Shown in pieces: positions 22,896 through 35,222 of a DNA stretch of 64,000 bases. Location: contig VSJF01000012.1 of NCBI GenBank assembly GCA_009739215.1, forward strand, positions 1,116,001 through 1,180,000. Reading direction: 5' to 3'. A program made the position numbers and the translations under genes. Origin of the DNA: Floccularia luteovirens (taxonomy: Eukaryota > Basidiomycota > Agaricomycetes > Agaricales > Squamanitaceae). The first letter of the stretch is position 1; the number at the start of each line of letters is the position of its first letter. Below the pieces are notes generated by a model. The model was not told the origin of the DNA and made no database searches. It saw only the letters and a program-made list of their open reading frames with translations.

Positions 22896-24681
22896 ATGAA
22901 ACCAAGGACCTTAGTGTTATGCTTTGATGGTACTTCGAACGAATACGATGCAGACGTATGTCCTTGCCTTTCAAGTGTCCTCATAACTAACTATCCATGA
23001 CATAGAATACGAACGTTGTGAAGCTATTTGCCCTATTAAAAAGGGATGACTTCAATCAACAGATTTGTCTCTACCAGGTGGGTACAGATCTAGTGGTAAC
23101 CACTTACTTCCACCGACTTCTTTTCTTTCCCTAAAGCCTGGAATTGGTACATATTACAACCCTGGAGCTGTTTCACCACTTCTAGATTTGGGAGCGAAGT
23201 ACCTGGATTATGCGTTCGCATGGTGAGCCCTAATTATATAATCGTAGTCTGTGGTAATGACCAAAGAACTTTCTTAGGTACCTTGATGCGCACGTCATGG
23301 ATGGCTACAAGTTCTTGATGAAAAACTATCGTGTTGGCGATAAGATTTGTCTTTTCGGTTTGTTCATCTGTTTGATTAAAGTCAGGTCTAATATTGCATG
23401 CAGGATTCTCGCGCGGTGCATATGTAGCTCGGTAAGAAGATATTATCCTTGTATAAGTGTTTGAGTATTGAAATATTTCCAGTGCTTTAGCTGGATTCTT
23501 GTATAAGGTATTTCTTAATCCCTGTTGTCTAACTATCCTTTGACCTGTTGCCCAGATTGGCCTTTTGCCAAAGGATAACGAAGCGCAAGTCCCCTTGGCA
23601 TTCAAGTTGTACAAACGTGAAGATCATGCCGGTCTCGACCTTTGCGTAGGATTTAAGCAGACATACTGTCAAGACGTTAAAGTTGAATTTGTGGGTGTTT
23701 GGTGAGATTTATGTCATTTTATTTCGCGCATGTTACCAACTTCCCCTAGGGATACTGTTGCAAGTGTTGGGCTAGTCTCGGGACGCACCTTACCATTTAC
23801 CAACTCCAACAAAGCGATCAAATTTTTCCGCCACGCTTTGTCACTTGATGAGGTTTGTACCTTCTCTCTACCACTAGATAATTGAGGTTGATGTATCAGT
23901 AGCACCGTGGACGATTCAGACCAAACTACTTTCACCGCGCACCAGCCGATCCAAGACTAGCCTCAAAACGTATCAGCCAAGGCAAAAGGTCATCCGATTC
24001 GTCCAGCTCTGCATCTGGAGAAGTTCTGAAAGTGCGAGGAAATGTTGAGGCAGATGATGTCGGTGAACTTGATGATGTTCAAGAAGTTTGGTTTAGTGGA
24101 TGTCATTGTGGTAAGCTGTAGATTGTTCTTGATTGTGAAATCTCACAAACCATGATACAAGACGTTGGTGGAGGAGCAGTCGCAAATGATACCCCAAACA
24201 GCCTTGCTAACATTACCTTGCGTTGGATGGTCCGCCAGATTATGTTGTCCGGTTGTGGCATCCAGTTTGATGATGCTGCTCTTGAGCGAGCCAAGATCTG
24301 CCGTGTTGATCCTGCGACCTATACTACGCCTAGCGTGGAGGAAATTACACTTGACAAAGAGGACTCAGTTCAACCACTTCACGACTCGCTAGTGAAATAT
24401 AAAATATGGTGGTTGCTCGAGATGATTCCTTTGCATTACTACTGGCAAGATGCCAAGACAGAGTGGCATAAAGAATATGGGTGCGTTCTTCGATGTTTTC
24501 CGTATAAGTAAATATATTCATCTATCTATTGGTATTAATCAGAGTGCACTTTGGAAGAGGACGTCTAATCCTTGACCCACAGCCTAGAATCCACACTACC
24601 GTGAAGCAGCGCATGAGCTCCAGTCTCAACTACGTACCTAAGGCAATATGGGCGAAAGGGAGTGAAGTTTATGTTGTTTAG
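22896..24681 (+). CDS. DUF2235 (Tle1-like) hydrolase, paralog A
   Basis: Eleven exons (22896-22955, 23006-23077, 23137-23222, 23278-23357, 23404-23431, 23483-23507, 23556-23701, 23750-23852, 23903-24110, 24162-24480, 24543-24681) give 421 residues. The DUF2235 fold is the alpha/beta-hydrolase domain of bacterial type VI phospholipase effectors (Tle1). Marks in order: TLVLCFDGTSNEYD, GIGTYYNPG, the nucleophile elbow GFSRGAYVAR, VGVWDTVASVG with the acid Asp, and GCHCDVGGG with the catalytic His, so the triad is complete. A family preference for phospholipid or other acyl esters is known for the bacterial members; fungal substrates are unknown. There is no signal peptide. It shares exon structure with paralogs B and C but is the most diverged. 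Confidence 0.87.
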
Positions 24682-25922
24682 CATCTCATTCCTAGTTAAT
24701 TCATTATTAGCCGATAACCCTTTCTACGGTTTATTATACACTTTTCGTCAATTGATTTTTCGTAGTTGAGAGTCTCATAATCTCCGGTTCCATGCAAGGG
24801 GATAGGTTTCTTACAATGTGTTTGCCAACTATTCTATCAGGTCCTAAACATTCTCTGTACATATTAGGGATGATCGATGATCGATGAGTGCTTGAGCGCT
24901 CGAGTGGGTTTATACTTTTTTGTTTAAATTCAAATTCTGACCTAGTGGGAAGTGGAGACCACTGAAAAGATGTATCAAATGAATTCATCCTGTCATTGCG
25001 GCAGATGTTCTGGGTCGATGGCTCCACATTACAATGACCGATGAATAAGATGTATGTCAATAAGTACAATAGTAATATAGTCGCGTCCGTGGAGATGGTG
25101 GAGAACTGAGAAAAGACTGGGCATTCTGTCTATCTGATCAATATACCAGCGCTCCGCTACTTACTCGCGGTATGTGTAAGTATGTAATACGCAGGTCAAA
25201 AGGTCAACCGGTCATTTTTCCTGTTCGCAGCGCCGGTTTCGGGGGATGTGTATACGATGCAAATAGTTTTAACTATAGCGCTCAAAGGGACATGCTGTGC
25301 AATGCATTTGTTGCCAGTGGAATGACAGATGCGGTGTTTATGTCGTTTATCTTTAGCAGGTGCGCCACGACGCTGATTGGCAATTCCAAGTCCGGAGAAA
25401 CAGAAATAATGATCTGCGGAGAACGGGACCATTTCATGGTACGTAGCAAACCAAAAGAAGGTAGTTCTTTGGCCAAGCAAAACAGGGGACTCCCTCAAGC
25501 TTCCTAATAGAGCAGTCTGTGTTGCAAACCCATAATATATCACCGATGCGGTAATTCTATGATTTGATTTGGTTCCGAGTCATGTTGAAACTAGCAGCTG
25601 ACATCTCTTCTCTAACCCATGGCACCCATCAAATAGCAAGAGATATCATCAAATTCCATGATTCCTGTGCGGCTCCAAGGGACAAGTGGTATGTCCTGAT
25701 CAGGTGACTAATAATATCCTTACTAGACACCAATGGGGTAGCTGCACTAATTCCCGACATAGGGACTGCTAGGGGTGGAAGCTGATAGGTTCCGGAACAC
25801 TTGTCATTTATAAATGGGCCACAAATATATATGTTTCCCTTCATTCAGTGTAACATCATACTTCCCTTGCTTCTGTATTACACCCTCTCTATCTGCAAGT
25901 ACTCCCCCCACTCTTGTGCAGA
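24682..25922. other. Gene-free stretch between DUF2235 A and B
   Basis: Overlapping open frames on both strands at 25172-25543 (111 and 115 codons) show no family signature and shadow each other, so neither is called. The last 100 bp carries CT-rich promoter sequence of paralog B. Confidence 0.45.
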
Positions 25923-27757
25923 ATGAAATCCAGGACCCTTGTTTTGTGCTTCGATGGCACCTCGAATGAATATGACCAGGATGTAAGTGCCTGATGAATT
26001 CATTAGTAGATATTAATTCACTGACGAGTTCTTCACCCACAAGAATACAAACATTGTGAAGTTATTCGCATTACTAAAGAAGGATGATTTTAGAGAGCAG
26101 CTGTGCTTCTACCAGGTATTCACGAATTCCCGTGACATACATATCCTTTGCTCACATCATATACAGCCTGGAATAGGAACGTATTACAATCCTGGAACTG
26201 TTTCTCCCCTCATGGAATGGGGGGCAAAGTATCTGGATTTTGCGATTGCTTGGTGAATAAAGCAACTTCTGTGTCGAGGCACAGCAGTGACAATGAGATT
26301 TCTTATCAGGTGTCTGGGTGATCATGTTATGGATGGGTACAAATTCTTGATGAAGAATTACCGTGTCGGAGACAAGATTTGCCTTTTCGGTTTGTGCAAC
26401 TTGTGATATCAACATGTGATAGCACGATTTATGAATATGGAATACAGGGTTCTCGCGCGGTGCATACACCGCACGGTAAAATCGTGTCATTATTTCATTC
26501 CTGTCCTCTGGCTGATCAACTCTCTTTCTAGTGCTCTGGCCGGATTCCTGTACAAGGTGTGTTCATCGCGTAAAAATTAAATGACTTTGGCAATGCTCAT
26601 ACAGGTACGATGTAGGTTGGCCTTCTACCAAAAGACAATGAAGCGATGGTTCCCATGGCATACAAATTCTACAAACGAGAAGATAAGGCCGGGCTAGCAC
26701 TTTGTGCGGGTTTTAAACAAACATACTGTCAAGAAGTCACAGTTGACTTCGTAGGAGTTTGGTCAGTGCTTCATTCCATCTTACTCTCGGTTTGTGTAGT
26801 GACCCGGGCTCTAGGGATACTGTTGCCAGTGTCGGGATTATTATGGGTCGCACATTACCATTCACCAATTCTAATAAAGCAATCAGGGTTTTCCGTCATG
26901 CGTTGGCCCTCGATGAAGTAAGTGGCGCTCGCCATATTTCCTGGTATTTCATTCATTGTTTGTATCGTTCTCAGCATCGCTCGAGGTTTAGGCCAAGTTA
27001 TTACTACCGTCCTTCACCTAATGCGGCTGTGGAGGGACTTGATTCGAAATATACGGGCAAGACGAATGCTCAAGGATCAGCTTCAGCCGCTTCTTCGCAA
27101 GGGAAGACACAAACTCAATCGCCTGCAGAGGGAAACGGGAAATCCAGTGAAGTGACGGAAGATGTGGAGGAAGTCTGGTTTGCCGGATGTCACAGTGGTA
27201 TGTTATAATTCCACTGGTTCACTAACATTTAGTTGACATGACATAGATGTTGGAGGCGGATCTGTGTCGAATGATACGAAGAGCAGCCTTGGAAATATTA
27301 GTTTGCGCTGGATGATCCGTCAAGTCATGTTGTCAGACTGTGACATCCAATTTGATGACTTGGCTCTTGAACGAGCAGACATCCGTCGTATCAATCGAAA
27401 GGATTCATCAGAGCCTGATGAAGAGGAAGTCGCTCTTGATGAACAAGATGCTGTTCAAGATATTCACGATTCATTGAAGACAACAAAATTATGGTGGTTG
27501 TTGGAACTTGTTCCAATGCATTACTCCTGGCAAGATTCCAAGGGAGTATGGCATAAACAATACGGGTAAGACAAAAAAAATTATAGCGTCGTAAAGATAT
27601 TTACTAACCTGATTGCAGGATCCACCTCGGAAAGGGACGCAAAATACCTGATCCGCAACCCAAGTTCCACATTACGGTAAAGCAACGGATGGATTCTGCG
27701 CTGAAATATAAACCCAAAGCAGAATGGGTGCAAGGAGGAGAGGCTTATGTTACTTGA
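25923..27757 (+). CDS. DUF2235 (Tle1-like) hydrolase, paralog B
   Basis: Eleven exons (25923-25982, 26044-26115, 26167-26252, 26310-26389, 26448-26475, 26532-26556, 26616-26761, 26815-26917, 26975-27197, 27247-27565, 27619-27757) give 426 residues. Exons 1-8, 10 and 11 have exactly the same lengths as in paralog A; only exon 9, a Ser/Gln-rich linker, differs. The catalytic marks are complete: GFSRGAYTAR, GVWDTVASVG, GCHSDVGGG. From exon 7 onward, introns included, it is nearly identical to the inverted paralog C, while exons 1-4 differ more, as expected if gene conversion homogenised one part. It lies about 230 bp upstream of the MAP kinase kinase gene on the same strand. Confidence 0.87.
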
Positions 27758-27989
27758 AATGAATATCACGAACTATTATGATTATAAGATGTAATTAAAT
27801 ATATTGTGTTATGTGCTGTGACCATTATCACCAAGTGGTTCACGCGTATGTGAATTATATTTCTCTTTCAAACATCCGTAATCGCACATACCCTCATCTC
27901 CCGGCATCCCTGAGCCCATTCTACAGTTGGTCATTTTACATTACACGACCATCATTGTTACTTCTCAACCTTTCTTCTGACGATCAATC

Positions 27990-29625
27990 ATGGCAACAGC
28001 AACGCCCATTCGCAAGAAACGCAATTTCAGAGGTCTTCAGCTCAACGTTGCAGAGCCCATAGCACCGCCGCCCCCAGAACCAGACCCGTTACCTGCCCGA
28101 CCTCCCCCACCTACAAATGCACCTGGTGGTGGCATGAAGAAGCGGCCACCTCCGATGACACTGAAAGCGCCTAAGATACCATCATCAAATGGAACGGTGA
28201 CCGCAGAACAAGACAGCTCTCTTGTTGCAGGTGCAAATGGCCCGAACTCTGCCCCAGTAACGGCATCGCCATCCGTGCGGAGGAACACGTATCACGCAAC
28301 GCTCTCAAGCACACTTGCTAATCTTGACATGAATGCGGCGGTTAAATTCGATCTAAGGAATGAAGACTTGAAAGACTTACAAGAGTTAGGACAGGGCAAT
28401 GGTGGAAGTGTAAAGAAGGTCGAACACATACCCACCGGGACTATCATGGCCAAGAAGGTGAGTTGCATACAAGTCGGTTCCTCAAGATTTTTATCTGATT
28501 TTATATAGGTCGTACTCATCGATGCGAAACCTTCAGTACGGAAACAGATCCTGCGTGAGCTACAGATAATGCACGACTGTCACTCTAAATACATCATTTC
28601 ATTCTGGGGCGCTTTCCTTGCCGATCCCAACATCTGCATTTGCATGGAATATATGGACAAAGGATCGCTAGATGGCATCTACAAAAAGATCGGTGCTATT
28701 GACATTGACGTAGTTGGTAAGGTTGCCCTAGCAGTTCTCGAAGGTTTGACATATCTATATGATGTGCACCGCATCATCCACCGTGGTCAGTCTCGTTGGT
28801 TTACACTTCACGTGATTGAGGGTCTTGTGCTAAAGTCTGATTTAGACATCAAGCCGTCCAATATCCTATGTAATTCGCAAGGAGAAATAAAAATCTGCGA
28901 TTTTGGTGTCTCGGGAGAGTTGATCAATTCGATTGCTGACACTTTCGTTGGCACGTCAACCTATATGAGTGTATGTGATGCAACCTCGTTTCGAATTCTC
29001 ATCATTGATTTCGTTGCTTCGCGACGCATACATTGATATCTATAACAGCCGGAGCGAATACAAGGAGCTCAATACACTGTCAAATCAGATGTATGGTCTC
29101 TTGGAGTTTCCTTGATAGAACTCGCACTTGGAAGATTCCCCTTTTCTGAGTCTTCCTCAGATGATTCGGATCTTTCAGATCTAGAAGGTACACTTTCTCC
29201 AATGCGGCCAGGTCCTTTATCTGGATTACCTCCTGCTCGACCTAAGAAACCAACATCCAAAGCGGATAAGCGGAAAAGTGATAAACGGAAGAGTAAAGGT
29301 GTAAGCCTGCAAGGTGGGGGAATGACCATGAGCATTCTGGAGTTGTTGCAACACATCGTGAACGAACCTGCGCCAAGACTGACACCAGAGGGCCGATTTC
29401 CTAAAGAAGCCGAAGACTTCGTGGATAGTTGTTTATTGAAGGATCCAGACGCGAGGAAGACACCGAAAGACTTATTGGTATGTGCTTTCTCTCACCTTTA
29501 AATTCATATCCCAGGCTTACCGATTGCTGCTCCACTCCGAAATTCATACACTCTAGAAACATATTTGGATAGAACAAGCACGTGTTTCAGAAGTTGACCT
29601 CGAAGATTGGGCAAGCACTTTCTAG
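27990..29625 (+). CDS. MAP kinase kinase, STE7/Fuz7 type
   Basis: Exons 27990-28457, 28509-28785, 28846-28970, 29049-29477 and 29557-29625 give 455 residues. This dual-specificity kinase activates a pheromone/filamentation-type MAP kinase. Visible marks: a Pro-rich N-terminus starting [20 protein letters not shown], the Gly loop [14 protein letters not shown], the ATP-binding Lys in [43 protein letters not shown] with the Ser/Thr activation sites, and YMSPERIQG. A basic Ser-rich insert ([27 protein letters not shown]) interrupts the C-lobe, as in other basidiomycete STE7 relatives. It is a single-copy gene sitting at the axis of the inverted duplication, flanked on both sides by DUF2235 genes. 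Confidence 0.9.
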
Positions 29626-30412
29626 CCCTGGAAATTAACCAATATCATTTTACATTTCTTTGTAGTTAGTAGATATTGGGGGCCACCGCAGATCCGTTTG
29701 TCCATCTTTTAACTCCCTGTATCATACCACCGATATCCCATTGTTTGTGTTCATATTCACGACTGCCTGGTCAGTATGCTTCGTAACTGTCTGACTAAAT
29801 ATTATCACATTCCTGCATGTTTTAAATATATTTATTCAACAACTTGCTTTTCGTGCTTCATTGTTTTGAATATTAACCCCACTCTCTCCAAACACCGTTG
29901 TAAATATCAAGTACAATTTAAAACAAATAGAGAGATGCGATTGTATGCCCTGATCTTTTTTGCTCGTTCTCACTCGCCTGATGCTATATGGGATCGCTGC
30001 GGGTGGAAGTACCTTCAACTGTTAGAGCTGGAAAAAAGTTTTGTAACTCAACAACCGTCCCGTTGATTGGCCTCGCAATTGTTGGGAAGTTAATAGAGTT
30101 ACTCCCAGAAATATCCCTGGCTCAAAGTTTACTTCGTAGCTTGAATGATGCTTTGTAAAAGAGAGATACCAAATCACAACGAAATTTCATTCCATGCCCT
30201 GGTGACTTCCATTTCAGGGTCATCTCCATTGTCCTACATAGAAAAAACGAATTCCGGTTAACTTCCACTATCTAAACACTTTCAGCAAAGAATGTCGCGC
30301 GGTTCACACAACACTTTCCATACGTCAAAAGAAATCTTAAGAATGCTCTTATATATAAATTAATTCGCAAAAATGACGTTCATGATAATCGTGATCTCAA
30401 GAAACAAATATT
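29626..30412. other. Gene-free stretch at the duplication axis
   Basis: Convergent 3' flanks of the kinase gene and DUF2235 paralog C. A 96-codon ORF at 29776-30066 overlaps an opposite one and shows no domain. Nothing else seen. Confidence 0.45.
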
Positions 30413-32219
30413 TCAGGACACATAAACTTGTCCTCCTTGTACCCATTCCGCTTTGGGCTTATACTTCAGCGCCGAATCTATCCGTTGCTTTACCGTAGTG
30501 TGAAACTTGGGTTGGGGATCAGGTATTTTGCGTCCCTTTCCAAGGTGGATCCTACATTAGGTTAGTTTTTTACATGACAATATATTATAATTTTTATGCC
30601 TTACCCAAATCGCTCATGCCATACTCCCTTGAAATCTTGCCAGGAGTAATGCATTGGAACAAGCTCCAACAGCCACCATAATTTTGTTGTCTTCAATGAA
30701 TCGTGAATATCTTGAACAGCATCTTGTTCATCAAGAGCGACTTCCTCTTCATCAGGCTCTGGTGAATCCCGATTGACACGATGGATATCTGCTCGTTCAA
30801 GAGCCAAGTCATCAAATTGGATGTCACAGTCTGACAACATGACTTGACGGATCATCCAGCGCAAGCTAATATTTCCAAGGCTGCTCTTCGTATCATTCGA
30901 CACAGATCCGCCTCCAACATCTATGTCATGTCAACTAAATGTCCGAAATCTAATGAAGTTATGACATACCGCTGTGACATCCGGCAAACCAGACTTCTTC
31001 CACATCTTCCGTCACTTCACTGGATTTCTCGTTTCCCTCTGCTGGCGATTGAGTTTGTGCCTTCCCTTGCGAAGAAGCGGCTGAAGCTGATCCTTGAGCA
31101 TTCGTCTTGCCCGTATATTTCGAATCAAGTCCCTCCGCAGACGCATCAGGTGAAGGACGATAATAATAACTAGGTCTAAATCTCGAGCGATGCTGAGAGC
31201 GTTACAAACAATGAATGAAATACTAGGAAGCATGGCGAGCGCCACTTACTTCATCGAGGGCCAACGCATGACGGAAAACCCTGATTGCTTTATTAGAATT
31301 GGTGAATGGTAATGTGCGACCCATAATAATCCCGACACTGGCGACAGTATCCCTAGAGCCCGGGTCACTACATAAACCGAGGGTAAGATGGAATGAAGCA
31401 CTGACCAAACTCCTACGAAGTCAACTATGACTTCTTGACAGTATGTTTGTTTAAAACCCGCACAAAGCGCTAGCCCGGCCTTATCTTCTCGTTTGTAGAA
31501 TTTGTATGCCATGGGGACCATGGTTTCATTGTCTTTCGGTAGAAGGCCGACCTAAACCATACACATATGAGAACGGAAAAAGTAATTTTACGCGTGGAAA
31601 CATACCTTGTACAGGAATCCAGCCAAAGCACTAGAAAGAGTTGATCAGCCAGACGACAAGAAGGAATTAATGACGCGTTCTTGCCGTGCAGTGTATGCAC
31701 CGCGCGAGAATCCTATATTCCGCATTCGTTAACCATGTTAACAAACGATAACATGGGCTGGACAAACCAAAGAAGCAAATTTTGTCTCCGACACGGTAAT
31801 TCTTCAATAAGAACTTGTATCCATCCATAACATGGTCGTCCAGATACCTGAGATCTCTGTCACTGCTTTCAATACAGAAATTACTATATTTACCCAGCAA
31901 TGGCGTAGTCTATATATTTTGCCCCCTGTTCTATGAGGGGAGAAACGGTTCCAGGATCGAAGTACGTGCCTATTCCTGGCTGCAAATAATGTGAGTAAAG
32001 AATACACAATCATATCATGGGAATTTGTGATCACTTGGTAGAAACACAGCTGCTCTTTGAAGTCATCCTTTTTCAGCAATGCGAACAGCTTCACAATGTT
32101 CGTATTCTTTTGAGTATAGATGAACCAATATTCTGCCAATGACTCCATCGGGCACTTACATCCTGGTCATATTTATTTGCAGTACCATCGAAGCACAACA
32201 CAAGGGTCTTGGGTTTCAT
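30413..32219 (-). CDS. DUF2235 (Tle1-like) hydrolase, paralog C
   Basis: Eleven exons (32219-32160, 32106-32035, 31979-31894, 31847-31768, 31712-31685, 31630-31606, 31551-31406, 31352-31250, 31192-30970, 30920-30605, 30551-30413) give 425 residues. Catalytic marks match paralog B (FGFSRGAYTAR, GVWDTVASVG, GCHSDVGGG). Intron 5 begins with GC instead of GT (CACG then GCAAGA) where paralog B has GT; GC-AG introns are spliced at low frequency in fungi, so the gene is still likely intact. It is inverted relative to A and B. Over exons 7-11 and their introns it is nearly identical to B. Exon 10 lacks one codon present in B. Confidence 0.85.
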
Positions 32220-33089
32220 TTAGCACAACGCGCCGGGGGTAGCACTTGCGGGCAGAAAGAAAGAAATTAGTGTTGAATAGCGGGATATCAGTGAAATTGA
32301 ATAGAATTAATTAATTGTCTTCTTCAGTATTATATACGAGCTCAAGCACTATTTAAAGAAGCATACTAAGACTACTATCAAGGTTTCTATAGCATCATTA
32401 GTTAATGATCAGGAAAGTTGAACCTAGGCAATCCTGGCCAGCGCTTTGACTCGTATTCACAGCATCCCTTCGCCAAATTTTTCGCATGCCGTTTGAAACA
32501 GAGGATATATATATCAGCCCTAGTGATCCTCAATTTAGAGAACCGGTGCAGCGTATCAGGAATACATAAATACATCATTGATATCCAGCGCCCAGTGCGC
32601 ATAGATGAGAAAATTTTCCCATATATTGATCATTGGTAACATGCCCTATGAAGATCATTACATGAGTGTTAGTGTGTTCTCTACATTATCCGGTTTGGAA
32701 CCAGTGTATCGGCCTGTGTGAGAGGCGATGCGTGTGATGTGAAATTATTCTACTCATTTAGTCTCAATAATGAGACGAAAGTTAAAAGATGTGCTGATAG
32801 GATTAATATCCCACTACTATCCGGACCGGCATGTCGTCAAATACACGCATAGACGTGCGATTGAGTGAGAGTAGGCCCCGCTTTCCAAAAAGTGGTTATG
32901 TGGTGGTTATGTGGTTGGAGTAGCGTTGAAAAGTTGGCCTTGGTTGGATCCCATACCCACCGTTTCTGACCACGTGAAGCTGCTCACATGGGTCCGTGAC
33001 TTATCGCGACGTACACAAACATGACTAATTGTTCACGCCGAACAGCAGGTATATACTGCCCAGTGAGCATCCGCCGAAAAGCTGTACCT
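32220..33089. other. Gene-free stretch
   Basis: Upstream flank of paralog C; a TATATACGAG motif lies on the minus-strand promoter side near 32330. Small complementary ORFs at 32402-32639 are shadows. No gene recognised before the S28 remnant. Confidence 0.45.
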
Positions 33090-33450
33090 TCCTTTGAATC
33101 ATACCGCCATAACCCATCCTACCAGGATTGCCCAACCCCATCCCGGACCGTCCCATCCAACCAAAACACTCCGCACATCATCTCAAGAGTGCTCGATCTC
33201 GCTTACAATTCTAAATTTGCGAAGAAGTGAATTTAGACGATTCATGTCTAACTCGCCAGGTAAAGATTGCTCTACCGTGCTTACATCTCTGCAGTCGGTG
33301 CATTGATTTCAGGAGGGAGCGCTAGCCTTTATCGAGGTAGAAGAAGACCAAAGAATAAACGCTGGTAAATTCAACAAAAATCGTATTCGTCTCGTGAAAG
33401 CCTGATACTCCTCATAGCGAGGATGCCCCTGAAAGGGAGGACAGTGTATG
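33090..33450 (+). pseudogene. S28 peptidase 3'-end fragment (right copy)
   Basis: A remnant of the S28 gene at 15243-17932. Shared blocks: ATCATCTCAAGAGTGCTCGA (RIISRVLDL in the parent), CCAGGTAAA followed by ACCGTGCTTAC (PGK and VPRL), CTTTATCGA, and CCTGATACTCCTCATAGCGA (DTPHSEDAP). The frame is broken between them and the N-terminal four fifths are missing. Its position just upstream of the intact sirtuin mirrors the S28-sirtuin order of the left copy. Confidence 0.8.
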
Positions 33451-33780
33451 CAGGCCTCACAAACTGAAGTACTGATCCCTGATGCTTTTGGATCTAAGAA
33501 TAAGTAATTAGATATTTAACAGCTAGCTCATAATTGAGAATAAGCGGAAGCTTCAAAAACTCGAGCTTGGCATGTCACGAGATCTGGATTACTGCTCCCA
33601 CTCTGTGCTCTTCTTTCCGGCCTCAAACGCAAATCCGCACCCCAAAGTTGTACCTGGAAGCAGCACCTTGTGCAGGTTCGGTAGGATTTCATCAATACAC
33701 ATGCTATGCGTAACCTTATAGTTAATTACTGTAGAAACCAACTAAACAACTTACAATATCCTTAGAGCGTCTATATACCC

Positions 33781-35222
33781 ATGATGGGCGGCAATAGTGG
33801 ATCTCATATGGAAGATGATGTGAAAGCCAAGCTACTCGAGGCAAAGGATATAGCCTCGCTTGCCAACTTCATTACTTCGGATCAGTGTCAGAATATTGTG
33901 CTAATGGTTTGTTTATTGGCTAATACGAAATACTTATCAACTCATCTCATGGTATTTAGTTGGGCGCTGGTGAGCACTTTTGCTCTGTCAATCAGCGGGT
34001 TAACATTGTCTTACACCCTGGTATGAAACCGTAGGTGTGAGCACTTCTGCTGGCATTCCAGACTTCAGATCTCCTGGAACTGGTGCATAAATTTCTCAAT
34101 ATCCTCCAAACGACGTCTCACATTAATTTCAGGATTATATGTTAGGAGCCAGCTCCATTAACATGTCTTAAAGAGACTAATACACATCATAATTATAGCA
34201 TAACCTAGCGAGGTTGAATTTACCTCGTCCAGAAGCGGTTTTCGAGATAGGTTTCTTCCGAAGAAATCCTGTTCCATGTCAGTGAGATCGCTTATCTATA
34301 CACTTTTTATGATAATGATAAGTTCCCAGTTTATACACTGGCTCAAGAATTGTATCCGGGATCGTTTCGACCCACGATAACCCACTCTTTCATACGTCTA
34401 TTGGCGAAACATTCGCTTCTGCAGATGTGCTTTACTCAGAACATAGATACACTGGAGAGAATCGCTGGAGTTCCAGAAAATAAGATAATCGAAGCACACG
34501 GAAGCTTCGCTACACAAGGGTGCATTGATTGCTCGACTCCATTTGATGGTGCGAAGATGAAGGAACATATTGAAGACAAAAGTATCCCTAAATGCGGGAA
34601 GTGCAGTGGACTAGTTAAGCCCGACATCGTTTTCTTTGGTGAAGGTGTCAGTATAATATTATCTTTTCAATGTTCTTGAACCCTGATGATATTCGATGAA
34701 AAGCTCCCCAAACGGTTCACTGATGCGATACCAACCGTCGCGCATGCTGATCTGCTAATTGTGATGGGAACGTCCCTGACTGTACATCCATTTGCTTTGC
34801 TTGCAGACATGGTAACTGTCGGTACTCCTCGAGTATTGATCAACCTGGATAAAGTGGGAAACTTCGGATACAAAAAAAACGACGTAGTCCTACTGGGAAA
34901 ATGTGATGACATCGTAAAAGAGCTGGCCGAGAAACTTGGATGGGAGGAAGAGCTTTCCAAATTGTGGAAAGAAACCGAAAAGACTACAACTAATACAGAC
35001 GACAAGAAAAATCCAACGAAGACAAAAAATGCGCAAGACGAAGTGGAACAGTTGACAAAGGCTGTTGAAGAGAGCTTGCGGGTTAGCGAGAAAACCCCAG
35101 CCATCCCACCAAAAAAGAAATCAGACCCTTCTCAGTCCCCAGAACCCAAATCGGAGCCCACGAAAACTGACAAGGACGAGCCTGAAGCAGTCATTCCCGC
35201 AGAGGCTACAACTAAGGATTAG
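33781..35222 (+). CDS. HST2: Hst2-type sirtuin deacetylase (intact copy)
   Basis: Exons 33781-33906, 33960-33969, 34035-34082, 34133-34140, 34199-34277, 34330-34646 and 34704-35222 give 368 residues; exons of 10 and 8 nt restore the NAD-binding loop. The enzyme removes acyl groups from Lys using NAD+. Marks: [36 protein letters not shown], catalytic His in EAHGSFA, zinc ligands CIDC and CGKC, LVKPDIVFFGE, LLIVMGTSLTV and LINLDK. The acidic/Lys-rich tail is typical of Hst2 and class I sirtuins. ATG at 33781 is followed by a second ATG at 33784. Most of the preceding similarity to the left copy is intronic and 5' flanking DNA. This is the only functional sirtuin of the pair. Confidence 0.9.

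Noticed and set aside
25172..25543. Opposed 111- and 115-codon ORFs between DUF2235 A and B
   Set aside because: They overlap antisense, have no family features or introns with good sites, and lie in a promoter region.
24682..25922. Tandem duplication remnant between DUF2235 A and B
   Set aside because: No repeated exon words of the family were found in this spacer.
20903..35222. A functional NAD-metabolism cluster (NAXE plus sirtuins)
   Set aside because: One sirtuin is dead and the intact one is more than 11 kb away on the other side of the duplication axis; proximity is explained by the duplication.
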